DNA of 64,000 nucleotides, from positions 2,604,001 to 2,668,000 of the forward strand of contig JBCAQO010000004.1 of the NCBI GenBank assembly GCA_039111635.1. The letters run 5' to 3'. The translations under genes and the position numbers were made by a program. Shown here piece by piece: positions 22,378 through 32,539 of this stretch (positions within the stretch are counted from its first letter, which is position 1; each line of letters opens with the position of its first letter). The notes under the pieces are model-generated. The model was not told the DNA's origin, ran no database searches, and saw only the letters and a list, made by a program, of their open reading frames with translations. The DNA comes from Heterobasidion occidentale. Its lineage: Eukaryota > Basidiomycota > Agaricomycetes > Russulales > Bondarzewiaceae.

Positions 22378-25036
22378 TCAACCACAGAACTCACGCGCAG
22401 TGACGATCTTCGACTCAATTGGTGGGTGACACTCGGTAGAAGTCTTCATCTCCCATTTGCTCGATCTTATGTCTGTAAGGTACGTTAGCGGCCCGAAAGA
22501 CGCCTGGGTTATAAACGAAATCTTCACGTACTTAGCTTTCATATGTGAAATGAGACCGTCAAAGATATAGAAGCTCTCTGTTCTATGGGGGTTGTGGTCA
22601 AGTGCAGGGCTATGCTGGGCCTCTGCCAAGGCCGCCTTCTTGGGACAATGTCGACAACCAAACGTCTTGGTTGGGCGTGCCTCTTTCGCCGCTGGACTGA
22701 ACCCGAACATTTTCACGTACAGACCGGGTGCATATGGGTGCGTCAAGATAGCGCGGGCTTCTGCTTGGGACAATATACCGACTTGCATCATCTCGTGCCG
22801 TTTGCTATGGCCAACCTGAGCCACTCTCCAATGAGCGCCTCACACACATGAACACAGGATGAGAAGCGCACCAGTCTTTCGAAGCTCATCACAATAGGCG
22901 CGTCGCATGACCTACACTGAAAACAGGGACCCATCGCGATAAGACTGTCCTGCGTTTTCGACTGCTCATCGTTGAGCCCCGTCATCGCAAGAACCTGGAC
23001 TATAGAATTTATGGCCTGGGAGAGACACCCCGACACCAAAATAAGCACGCATAGAAAGGGCCAGCCAGTCAAACGCCACGGACCTTCCGATCTGGTACAA
23101 AACGTGCGGCGCTCCACGTCCGCCGGTTCTTCTCTGCCCTCGACATATTCGTACACTCGTGTGTGCACGCGCTCTTGAAGTCCAGAGATCCCTCCTCAAG
23201 GCGGGTTCGCGGCAGTCCCCCGCAACGTGTACAGATGAACTGCGCAGTCACTCTGTCAACCGGATGGAGCACCGTTTTCGACGGGTTCTTCCACTGCGGG
23301 AATCCGAGCACGGTGCCAAGTGCATCCTTCGCCGCCTCGACCCACTTTTTCAAATCGTCACGGAGAAGATCCGCAATTACCTTGTCTTTGAGTTCTGTCC
23401 CGATTGTTTCTGTGTCTTTCGCTTGGAGGAGCTTTATGACAGGAAGCTTGCGGAAGTCAAAAAGCGAGGGGAAAATAGCGTAAGTCCCAATTTGACACGT
23501 CGGTGATAGTGATCAATGTCATCCCGACGCTTTTGAGCACTACGCTCTGCTTGCTGGCGTTTACGTTTTTCTATGATAGCGAGCATTTCTTGCGAGATGC
23601 GGAGGCGAAACAGGTCGAATTCTGCAAGACAGTCTGTATGGCTTCTCACAAAGGTCTAAGATGGTGTGGTAACGTACCCGTATCAGTAACTGGCTCGAGG
23701 CAGTTGTTTCTGGAGCTATGAAGCGACCCATAAGTCGCCGTTTCGAGAAGGGTCGACACTTCCCATCCTTCTTTTGCTGCAATTTTTTTGGCTCTATGTT
23801 TGAATTGTTCAAAGTGAAGATGTCAGCTGAGGTACGAACGAGCGCACATTCTGACATTGTCCCGCCTATTGAGGATATATGCCTTCTCCCATTTCGCCCG
23901 CAATTCATATAGAGCTGCATGGTGCTGATGAGGAGTGTCAAAGCTGTCAAGGCTGCAGAGAACATAGTAATGCGTCTCACATCAATCTTACGAAGAAGAA
24001 GTTTGGCTTCGTCGTCATGAAGCTGTTAAAATATGGGCAGTCCATAATTTCAGAATTGATACTAAACATACCGAATCATATTCTTCTGGAGACCCTCCCA
24101 TCCTCATATGTTTATTATACTCGTCTACAGCAGCCTCCCATTGAACTTTCCGGCCTTGAACAGTCGAACGTCAGTCGACAGAAGCTTTGTAAACTCCAGG
24201 CCGTGAAGGTCATACGCACATACAGCACCCTGAGGATTGTGATCTGTGCGAGGTGAAAGATAGACGGATCAGCTTCTTTGATCCTCCTTTGGCAACAGAT
24301 GCGCACCAAACCAGCTGTGAACTTCCGAGCGTGGAATCCATCGTAGGATGCGCCCTTTGTCAGGTGTTGGCGCGTCGATACGAACCACGCTTCTATAACG
24401 CGCATCAGGGACAGCAAATGCGGGGCACACAAATGGATAAATTGACTTCATCACAATATTACGACACACAGGCTAACAACTCCCATTGTGAGTTGATCCC
24501 ATGCGCATGAAACACAGAAAAACACACTCACGTCGGAGCAGAATCGCAACTTCAAGACAAACGATGTATAAAGCCTCTTGGTGCTATTGTGGCATGCCTG
24601 AATGTAAAAATTCGCCCATCGCACGTCGGCCAACCCGGCTTGAGACAGCGAGTACGATACTCACCTCACAAGCGCCTTCATCAAAAATGAACGATGCGTA
24701 TGCGGCCTCGCTCCACCCGGGCGGTGGGGGCGGCACTGAGCCGACTAGACATCGCTCTCTCACCGTCCTCCATATGAATTGGTTCGAGCCGTTCAATAAC
24801 GTCGCACAAAGGTGTTTGCTACAGCGGGCGACAGCAAGAACATCCTTCGGCGACGGGAGTTCACTGAGGATTGCTGACAAGACTTCGAGAGGTATAAGAT
24901 TTAGATATGATGGTTTCTCTGCAACTGACACTGAGGAGTCTTGTGTGAAGTTTTGGATAGTACCACAGGCCGGTTCACCACAAGCTCCTTTCGCCAAAGG
25001 GCCGTGAAATCCATGCACAAGGTGTTCAGGAGACAT
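22378..25036 (-). CDS. F-box protein with Cys/His-rich C-terminus
   Basis: The start ATG is at 25034-25036 (MSPEHLVHGFHG). The F-box is LNLIPLEVLSAILSELPSP, followed by KDVLAVARCSKHLCATLL, QFIWRTVRERCLVG, and WSEAAYASFIFDEGACE leading to a Cys-containing knuckle. The middle is a charged, helical region (YELRAKWEKAYILNR; LKKWVEAAKDALGTVLG). The C-terminus has FICTRCGG and GCRHCPKK, then ESFYIFDGLISHMKAKY, which resemble zinc-binding pairs; the stop is at 22378. This arrangement recurs in the large F-box families of Agaricomycetes. Such proteins recruit targets to SCF ubiquitin ligases through Skp1; the target is unknown. There are many short introns, and exon joins in the middle are approximate. 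Confidence 0.75.
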
Positions 25037-25193
25037 GTTCCGATGAGGCAGTGTTGAGACTTCAATATCATCCGGTATGGCGTTCTCATTTCCGAATCTA
25101 GATCATGTCACATGAAAGTCACATCCCGACAAACTTCACAAACAGAATGACTCGTGATCAAGTAAACGTTCATCGCAATATCAAAACATATCC

Positions 25194-26652
25194 TCATAGC
25201 TCGTCGTGCGACAGACTAGGCGTCGGACTAGACACGACAACCGCAATCGGTTCCGTGGCCACGAGTATACTTTCCGATACCTCCTCTGTCGGAACAGGAG
25301 ACACCGTTGCCGAAAGTATGTCTGTGGAGAACAGATCAAGTGATACCGAGAGCTCTCTGTCACCACCTGCTTGACTGTCGGAAGCAAGCCCAGATGGCAG
25401 AGCAGTAGCCACGCTCGAAGTGGCCACGGCCAGAGTCGTGCTCACCACGCCCTGCACTGTCGCGGCTACCACCGACAACGCTGACGACGCCGACGACACC
25501 ACGCCTGCGCGCCCCTTCTCGGCCATATCCACAATCCCGAAGCCGCTCGCTGCCTTGCTTCCTCCGTCTCCGCCCCCGCTCGGCAAAAACCGCGTCCACC
25601 AAAACGCCACGCGCAGCCCGCGGTCCAAGATCCGTTGCTTGAGGATGAACAGTACGACGAGTACAAAGAACGCGAGCGCGGCGGCGATGAGCAGCCGGTC
25701 GAGCCAGTCTGACTTCTCGAGCGCCGTGATGAGCTGCTTTGAAGTACCCATGAGCATGCTCAGCACATCGTACATACTCGAGGCGGATTTGAGCGTGGCA
25801 GTCGACGATTCTGCGCGTGGTCGATGTTACGCGACTGGTAAGTAGAAGATCGCGGGGTGCGCATGGAACACGACAAACCAAGCATTTGCACGGACAGGAC
25901 GGAACGCTCGAGTTCATTCTGCATGAGCCCCACCGTTCGTCTCAGTGCATCTGTGACGTCGTGATTGGCTTTCATCAGGGCATCCTCACTGTGTGGTAAC
26001 AAACCCACGTTTCGGGTGAGCATCCAGCTGAATAAACCGAACATAGTGTATACGCACGTCGTCTTCTCTCCTGAGGTAGGGCCTTGCTTCTCCTTCGCGG
26101 CCAACGAGCGCAGGAGTTCCTCCCGCTGTGACACGCTCTGCGCATCTATCGCGCGCTTGGACGTCAGCAGGGCTGTACGCATATCCTTCCTTAGCCTATA
26201 TTGCATTCCATCACCATGCCCACGATTAGTGAAAGACGAACGATGGATTAGCATTCAATAATAATCAATGAGGTGAAAATCAAAGACTGAGCACGCACCG
26301 TGACACGTTCTCCCGAAAGCTCTCCACGACTGCTCTCAATTCCCGCCGCGCTCGCCCCTCTGGTCCTCAACAGCCTCATCCAATGCCTACTAGCAGCCCA
26401 CATCAACGTACGACTCTTGTGCAGGGTCTAGACAAGCGAGGTGGCGGCAACTCGGGCACTCACCTCGACCAACTGAGTGAGCGTGTCAAGGTCCTCTCGT
26501 AGCTCTGCTGCATACTGCTGCTGCACAGACAGCGATCCTCTGTAATCACGGAGACGTGGTATCTGGAAGTCTTTGAGATCGGTTGCGCGTCTCTGAATGC
26601 CAGCGATGGAGGCCAAAGTGCTCTCGTCGAATTGTGGAGGCAGAGGGGGCAT
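25194..26652 (-). CDS. SEC20: SNARE protein Sec20 (Golgi-to-ER retrograde transport)
   Basis: The ATG is at 26650-26652 (MPPLPPQFDESTLASIAG). The N-terminal helical region (RRATDLKDFQIPRL; YAAELREDLDTLTQLVE) is followed by LRKDMRTALLTSKRAIDAQ, LMKANHDVTDALRRTVGLMQ and the Sec20 core MYDVLSMLMGTSKQLITALE. The membrane anchor is DWLDRLLIAAALAFFVLVV and is followed by GLRVAFWWTRF, as in other Sec20 proteins. The lumenal tail is long and Ser/Val/Ala-rich and ends exactly in HDEL before the stop at 25194, the retrieval signal known on yeast Sec20. The protein works with Ufe1, Use1 and Sec22 in fusion of COPI vesicles with the ER. Four or five introns. Confidence 0.93.
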
Positions 26653-26969
26653 GATGGTCGTGTACAAACAAAGCCTTTGCGGAGATTCTGCCGGCTTGCT
26701 CCCGAACCTCCACCACGTTTCCACGTCGTTTCCCTCATGTCCTACGCAACAGATCCGTGTTCGGAGATTCCAATCCTATTAAGATTGCTGACGAAATGAT
26801 TTGAAAGTATGGTGCATGGTAAGGGTACGTGGCACAAAATATCCAAAAAATCGAAGCAAACTAATTGTGAATGCATATCATACATCATCCTCATTGCAAA
26901 TCTTACACTACATGACAACAGATCTCTTGGTTAGGCACTGGTTAGGCTCGTGAACGTATCAACCCGAGC

Positions 26970-29156
26970 TCAACGGCGTGGCACATTCGGCTGCTCGTTT
27001 CGACGAGGAAGCGGAGGAGCGTTCCCAGCAGACTGGCCGTCGTGTTGAAGAACTCCGGGAACTCCTGCGAATTCACTCTGGCCTCGCGCTGCAGCATGGT
27101 CTGTGAATCCCAGCATCAATGATGATTCAACGCGGTATACAAACGGAAACATACCGCTCGGAATTTCACTTTGACGAGAATTATATTGCTTGTCGCTCTG
27201 GAAGACGCCGGGAACTCCAGCGAAACTGGCCCTGTCTTTCTCTGCACCTCTTTGTCCAAACCCTCCTGCAGACGCGCCATTCTGAGGCGGATGACCTTGA
27301 CCACTGTACGCGCTAGCTTCAGCTTCCGATGCAGCGTGCTGAGTCCTGTCTTCCATGGAATGACCTTGTCCGTACTCGGCGGGTTTCGAATCTCTATGGC
27401 CATGCCTCGGAATTCCCGGAATGTTTCCCAGGCCAAACTCGTTGCGAGCGTAATCTTGACCTGCGCCCGCAGAAACTCCAGAACCATTACCATCACCTCT
27501 TGAGCGCGGATCATTGCCAACTGAAGAACGTCCGCTATTCTGATCAAATTGGTCGTTGCGAGCCACGCCTTGTCCACCTCCCGGCACCCCTGGAACTTCA
27601 GATCCGCCAAATCCCTCAGCTGTACGACTTTGCTGACCCGCACCGGCGGCATTCGGGCCACTTCCAACCTGTCGATCACCCAAACCCGAATAGTCCTTGC
27701 TTGGCACGCCTGGAACGCCTGAAAAGTTGGCGTGCTCCCTATTGCCTGTATACTCCACTCCACCAACATTGTTACCGCCAAATCTGTGGGATGAATCGTG
27801 GGACTCGTTGTGACCTCCATGCTCGTCGTGGCGATGCTTTCCTTCGACACCAGCAGCGACTGCACCCGCACCGAGTCCTACTGTAGTCCCACGACCAAGA
27901 CCACCCGTTGAGTGTCCCCGTTCCTCGACGGAATGATCGCTTAGAGTTCTGTCACCGTCATGCCGACCAGACCCTGCATAACCACCTGTCTGTCCTGCAG
28001 GTGCACTCGTGCCGTACTGTTCTTCTTGCCCAGGAGCCGCGCGCGCGCCATAAGGAGCAGCGTTCGTTCCAAATCCGGCGCCAGTGCCAGACCCAAGAAC
28101 AGAGTCCGTTCCAGTTCTACCGGATTGACCTTGATTCTGGCTCACACCGTCATGGTGGTGGCGATGATGGTCTCCTTCGAGGCCAGCAGCTACGGCGCCG
28201 ACACCGGCTCCTGTTGCGAGCTCACGACCATGGCCGCCTGATGGATGCTTCTCTCTCGCGGCTGAATCTCCTGAAGCCTGATCGCCCTCGAAATGACCAG
28301 TGGCCGTGTGCCCTCCGAGTTGTCTTGCAGGCGCACCCGTACCGGGGTGCTCTTGTTGACCGAGACCTGTGCCTAAATTATGTTGTTCAGCGCCCGTTCC
28401 AAATCCGAACCCCAATGACCACCTCACCTGACGAGCCAGTATGTGTGTCTTGTTTGTTGTCCCCGATTCCGCCGAATTGATCTTGGTTCATGTTCGTATC
28501 GTCATGGTGGTGGGGGATGGTTGGTGGTTTCCTTCGAGTCCAGCAGCGGCAGCACCGACAACCCGGCCCCCGTCGCAAGCCCGCGACCCGGGCCCGCCTG
28601 ATGAACGCGTCTTCTCCTTTGTCGATGTCTCCTGCGGCCCTGCCATCTCCAGACTGACCTATCCCCTTGCGTGGCCTCCGTGTTGACCTCCTTGTGCACT
28701 TGTGCCGTATGTTCCTCTCGCCCGGAGCTGCGCCCGTACCGGAGTGCCGCGTTGCATCGCCTCGCACAGCGTCTGCGGGTGGGTTTGCGGCACCGCCCGT
28801 CGTGTTACCGCTCTGCCCCTTCATCCGCGCGATCCCCGTCTCTGCTTCTTCGCGACCCTTCGTCGCGATCGACGCATGCTGCTGGCCGTCATGGCCAATG
28901 GCCGTGTCGACGGCACCCATGGCCCTTCCCCGTAGAGATTCGCCTATTCCTGTGGGCGATGTTCACGTCAGTGCAAATTTGAGAATCTCCGTACACAAGT
29001 GCGTACCATGAATAACATCGACCGTTCCTCTGGGAAAAATTATAGCGTAAATTTCAGTCAGATTTTGGGCGAGCTCCTTGACACGTACTTGATTTTAGCT
29101 CCAATACTGGTGCCTGTGCTTCCCGTCCCAGCAGCACCAGTGTTTGCGCTTGACAT
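26970..29156 (-). CDS. Gly/His-rich repeat protein, function unknown
   Basis: The start ATG is at 29154-29156 (MSSANTGAAGTGSTGTSIGA). Short exons add VDVIHG and GESLRGRAMGAVDTAIGH, then REEAETGIARMKG. Two later exons form a hydrophilic body of more than 450 residues. The body contains repeat units of about 100 residues with a conserved block: GAGVGAVAAGLEGDHHRHHH and GAGAVAAGVEGKHRHDEHG. A first unit is present in scrambled frame (28390-28760). The C-terminal part has five short copies of a GVPG motif (FSGVPGVPS, EVPGVPGG, NIPGIPRHG, FAGVPGVFQ, FAGVPGVLQ). The stop is at 26970. Composition (Gly, Ser, His, Gln, very few hydrophobics) points to a disordered, hydrophilin-like stress protein; a TATA box and an AGGGG stress-type element upstream agree, but the role is not known. 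Confidence 0.7.
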
Positions 29157-29168
29157 ATCGTGTGAATG

Positions 29169-29196
29169 TGCAGAAATTTGCAGAAATTTGCAGAAA
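29169..29196. repeat. 10-bp tandem repeat in the 5' leader
   Basis: TGCAGAAATT is repeated about 2.8 times, directly upstream of the start codon of the Gly/His-rich protein. Confidence 0.7.
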
Positions 29197-29256
29197 GCTC
29201 AAGAGGTTGAGAAAGCGTGTTCGAGTAAATTGAACGTTGGAAGATTTTGAGGCGGG

Positions 29257-29270
29257 GTATTATATAGGGG
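29257..29270 (-). promoter_or_regulatory. TATA box with adjacent STRE-like CCCCT
   Basis: On the minus strand the sequence CCCCTATATAATA lies about 100 bp upstream of the ATG at 29156. AGGGG (plus strand 29266-29270) is the core of the fungal stress-response element, though a five-base match occurs often by chance. Confidence 0.45.
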
Positions 29271-29511
29271 CAGCTGGAGGAGCCAGCTGCTGAGCATGAC
29301 GGCGCGGATGCGCTCATGCCACCCGACGTCTTGGCTAAGTGCGTCATCGGTTACGGATCTCTGAGCGCTCTGAACGCTCACGAAACGTATTTGGGATCCT
29401 GCATTCGGTACCGACTCTAACATTTGTGCAGACATGGGGCTATGGAGCGAACATTCCTCATGATTATTGTAAAGAAGGCACAATGTAATGTAGCACGTCC
29501 ATATAGTCGAG

Positions 29512-31889
29512 CTACCCAGCGCCCTGATGATGGCTGCCGCACGCTCAGCAATGGCATACACAGAAGCCTGCGTGTTCGCTGACGGCACGAACGGCTGCGC
29601 ATACACGATATTTTTTAGCATTATTTACTCTGGCCGGTCCAGGCAAACAGCTTACCAGTACACTAGCATCAACAATTCGCAATCCCTTGGCCTTCTTGAG
29701 AGTAAGATCTGGATTCACAACCCCATCTGTCGCGTTCCACGCAGACATTCTTGCTGTACTCGTCGGATGATATGCGGTCCCAACATTTGCGCGTGCATAC
29801 GCGTCGAGTTCGTCATCTGTGCGTGCCTGACCAAGTGTACCGTCTGATTCCAGTAGGAAATTGTCGAACGCAGCAGCGGAGGCAAAACGCTGGCTCCTCT
29901 TGAGCTTGACACTGAGAGGTATCATAGGTACCAACGCACCCTTCCCACTCGGACCGCCTCACGAATTGCGAATATGTCGAATTCAGATGTCAAAAAGCCA
30001 GGGTTTATCAATGGGTGTGCGAAGGGATCGGTTGATGCTAAGGTCACAGTTCCACCTGCATTGATCAGGTGCGCAGTCAGTTCCAGCTCTCAAGGATATG
30101 AAGGAAATAAACGCACGAGATGCAGGTGTAACGAGGGCCATAGCCATCGTCAGGAAGCGCCCCTCAGGGTATGGGTCACCGGCAGCTAGGTTGGAGTCCT
30201 TCGAGCAAACCTTGGACGTTGTCGAGATAGAGCTCAAAGTTGAACACTTACATATATCTGAAGCTGAATATGAGGTGTATTGGGACCCGCGGACGGATCG
30301 TCTTGTGTTCGAAAAATCGTCGAATTGTTAGGCAATCGGTACCACCCGATTTGGCTGTAAAACCCATCAGTATATGGACCCTTGCGGAAAACTCTCCATT
30401 CTGTCAACGTCTGGGCCGCTAACGTGGCGTTACGACGTATGTCATCCCATGAAAACGAAGCACTGGTGACCCAAACATCTGAGAGCTCGGCAGCATGGTC
30501 TTGAAGATTTTTTCCTACGTCAGACAGGTCGACTTTTGTATCGATACCCAACAAAGACAGATGGGCCGATGGGCCAATACCGGACAGCATCAAAATTTGT
30601 GGGGTTCCAATGCTACCAGCAGAGAGAATCACTTCCTTCTTGGCGATCATGGAATGCAAAGCGCCTTGTGTCAACCGACATAAGTGTTCGTTCTCAACAG
30701 GGTGACGATGAAGGGAATCGCGCGCACTCGTAGCATTCTGGGCGAATTGGACGCCGCGAAACACTGACACACCGTCGGAAACACCAGTTTGGAGTACCTG
30801 AGTGACATGAGTGTTGATCAAAACATCGAGATTATCATATTTCGCAAGAGAGGGATGGATGTAGGCAGTTGCAGAGCTATCCCGGGTGCCATTGCTGATG
30901 GTCGATTGTGACCAACCTCGATTTACCTCGATGTCAGAGAGGAATCCTCAGAGACGGTTATCAACGACTCACCAAGCCCAAGTGGTTTTCCAGCATTGAA
31001 ATCCACGACATACGGGAAATCTGGCGATTCTTTCGTGGCGCTAATGACCCTGTGATCACTGGGTACGGGCCAGTTCTGAACACTGACACCCAAGGGTCCT
31101 GATGTACCATGCATTGATGGCTCGATCTGTCCTGATGTGTCGTGACCATCGGCCGAGGGGACTAATCTCTCTGCCTGCGGGAAATTTGGGCAAACAGAAA
31201 TCGTAAAAGCGGATATCACACTCACCTTCCTGATGAATGGAAGAAGAGCTTCCCAAGACCACCGGGATCTCCAGAGACCGCTGCGATCCTGTCGTAATCA
31301 TCGGCTGAGCCTCGCGTGTATATCATACCATCTACGTCAGCTAAGTGAGGCGATGATAATGCTGCTAGAAGAACATCGTAACTTACTGACAGATGACGAC
31401 CCTCCCAAAACACGTCCTCGGGGGTAAGAAAATGTCCTATTTGCTAATCCAGCCTGAGGAGTGGTTGTAAAGTTCCAGTCGACGATTGTATTCGGTGTGA
31501 GTGTTTCCGCTAACCAGGGGACCTTGATCGCCTCGATACCTTGATCGCTGGCAAAAATTATCAGTCCATTTATAGCAGTTTTTGCAAGGTGCTGGAGATA
31601 CTGACTTATTTCCTGCCTCGATGAGTAAGACATTGGTGTCATGATTTTCAGACAATCGACTGGCGACCACGCCTCCTCCAATCCCAGCTGGCAGGCACCC
31701 TTCAGTTCAGAATCGGAAGAGAAGATATCGGCAGAAAACCGGTATACCTCCAACGATGATATAGTCATATTGTTTCGGAGGAAGAGCCGAGGAGTCGGCA
31801 TAAAGGGCGCATATCACTCCAGTTGGCTTGAGAGTTGACAAAGCCAGTAGTAGTATTGTCCAGAGCATCGTTCTTGAGGACACGGACAT
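29512..31889 (-). CDS. GMC oxidoreductase, aryl-alcohol oxidase-like, copy 1 (two frame breaks)
   Basis: The start ATG is at 31887-31889, with a signal peptide (TMLWTILLLALSTLKPTG). The FAD-binding start is KQYDYIIVGA-GIGGGVVASR with LLIEAGN; then TLTPNTIVDWNFTTTPQ, YPRGRVLGGSSSV, YTRGSADDYDRIA, GPLGVSVQNWPVPSD, SQSTISNGTRDSS, VLINTHVTQVLQTGVSDG, KEVILSAGSIGTPQILMLSG, VGKNLQDHA, the catalytic-site GTAYHPTSTARMSAWN, NPDLTLKKAKGLRIVDASV and PSANTQASVYAIAERAA. The active-site pair reads as His (YHP) and Asn (ANTQ). FAD oxidases of this type oxidise aromatic or other alcohols outside the cell and release H2O2 for lignin-degrading peroxidases. Two one-base homopolymer losses disturb it: near 31261 (frame lost at GDPG-W) and near 29522, which removes the stop; with one more C there the stop is at 29512-29514. 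Probably assembly errors, otherwise a pseudogene. Confidence 0.85.
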
Positions 31890-32539
31890 CAAGGACGAAG
31901 CGGTAGGGCATTACAGACTTCTCAAGCAGGCTGGCCCTTTTCTACAAGAGAAATATAATGAAAACCCAGTCTGAGGGACAGTTGACGTGGGAGATAAACG
32001 AGTTTCATATGGCCAATTAATTCACGGAATGATCTATCTGTGCTGCGAAGAGTCTTTCTGTGAAACGAAGAACTAGATCTGAAAACTAATTTCGAGGTCT
32101 GAGAGTGGGTGTGCGTCTCCTGACCATGGACTGTTGGATCCGCAGAATCTTCGGACGATGCGCGTGGGTAGCGGGACGAGCAAGCTTGACTGTGAAGGTT
32201 GGTCAAATATATGACGAAGCGCGGCAGTTCATAGAAAGGCACAGACCTTCACGAGATTGTATGTAATGTCTGAGAGAAAGGTACGTCTAGCAACAAGTAC
32301 TGAGCTACTAATAGGAAGACAAACCCGAAAATGAAACGCAATGAAGATGAGTCTGGTGATGCCTTGTAGAGTAGAGTGTTGAGGCAGATGTTGATGCATA
32401 AGCATTTTCGGGCGACGAAGAAACTAGTTCACCAAATTCAGTGTTTGACTGCGTCCAAGGTGTAGAACTTGAATCATGATAGCTTCATTCGATTTGTTAA
32501 GAGATTTTTACAGGCCAGATCCACTACCATATGAGGCGT
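31890..32539. other. Intergenic between the two GMC oxidoreductases
   Basis: This carries the promoter side of copy 1 and the 3' side of copy 2. A 106-codon minus frame (31922-32242) has no recognisable feature. No gene is seen. Confidence 0.5.

Noticed and set aside
25420..25845. 141-codon plus-strand frame
   Set aside because: Antisense to the Sec20 membrane-anchor exon, which is unmistakable on the minus strand.
27116..27871. 251-codon minus-strand frame
   Set aside because: Shifted frame of the Gly/His-rich repeat exon; it has no repeat pattern of its own, while the 485-codon frame does.
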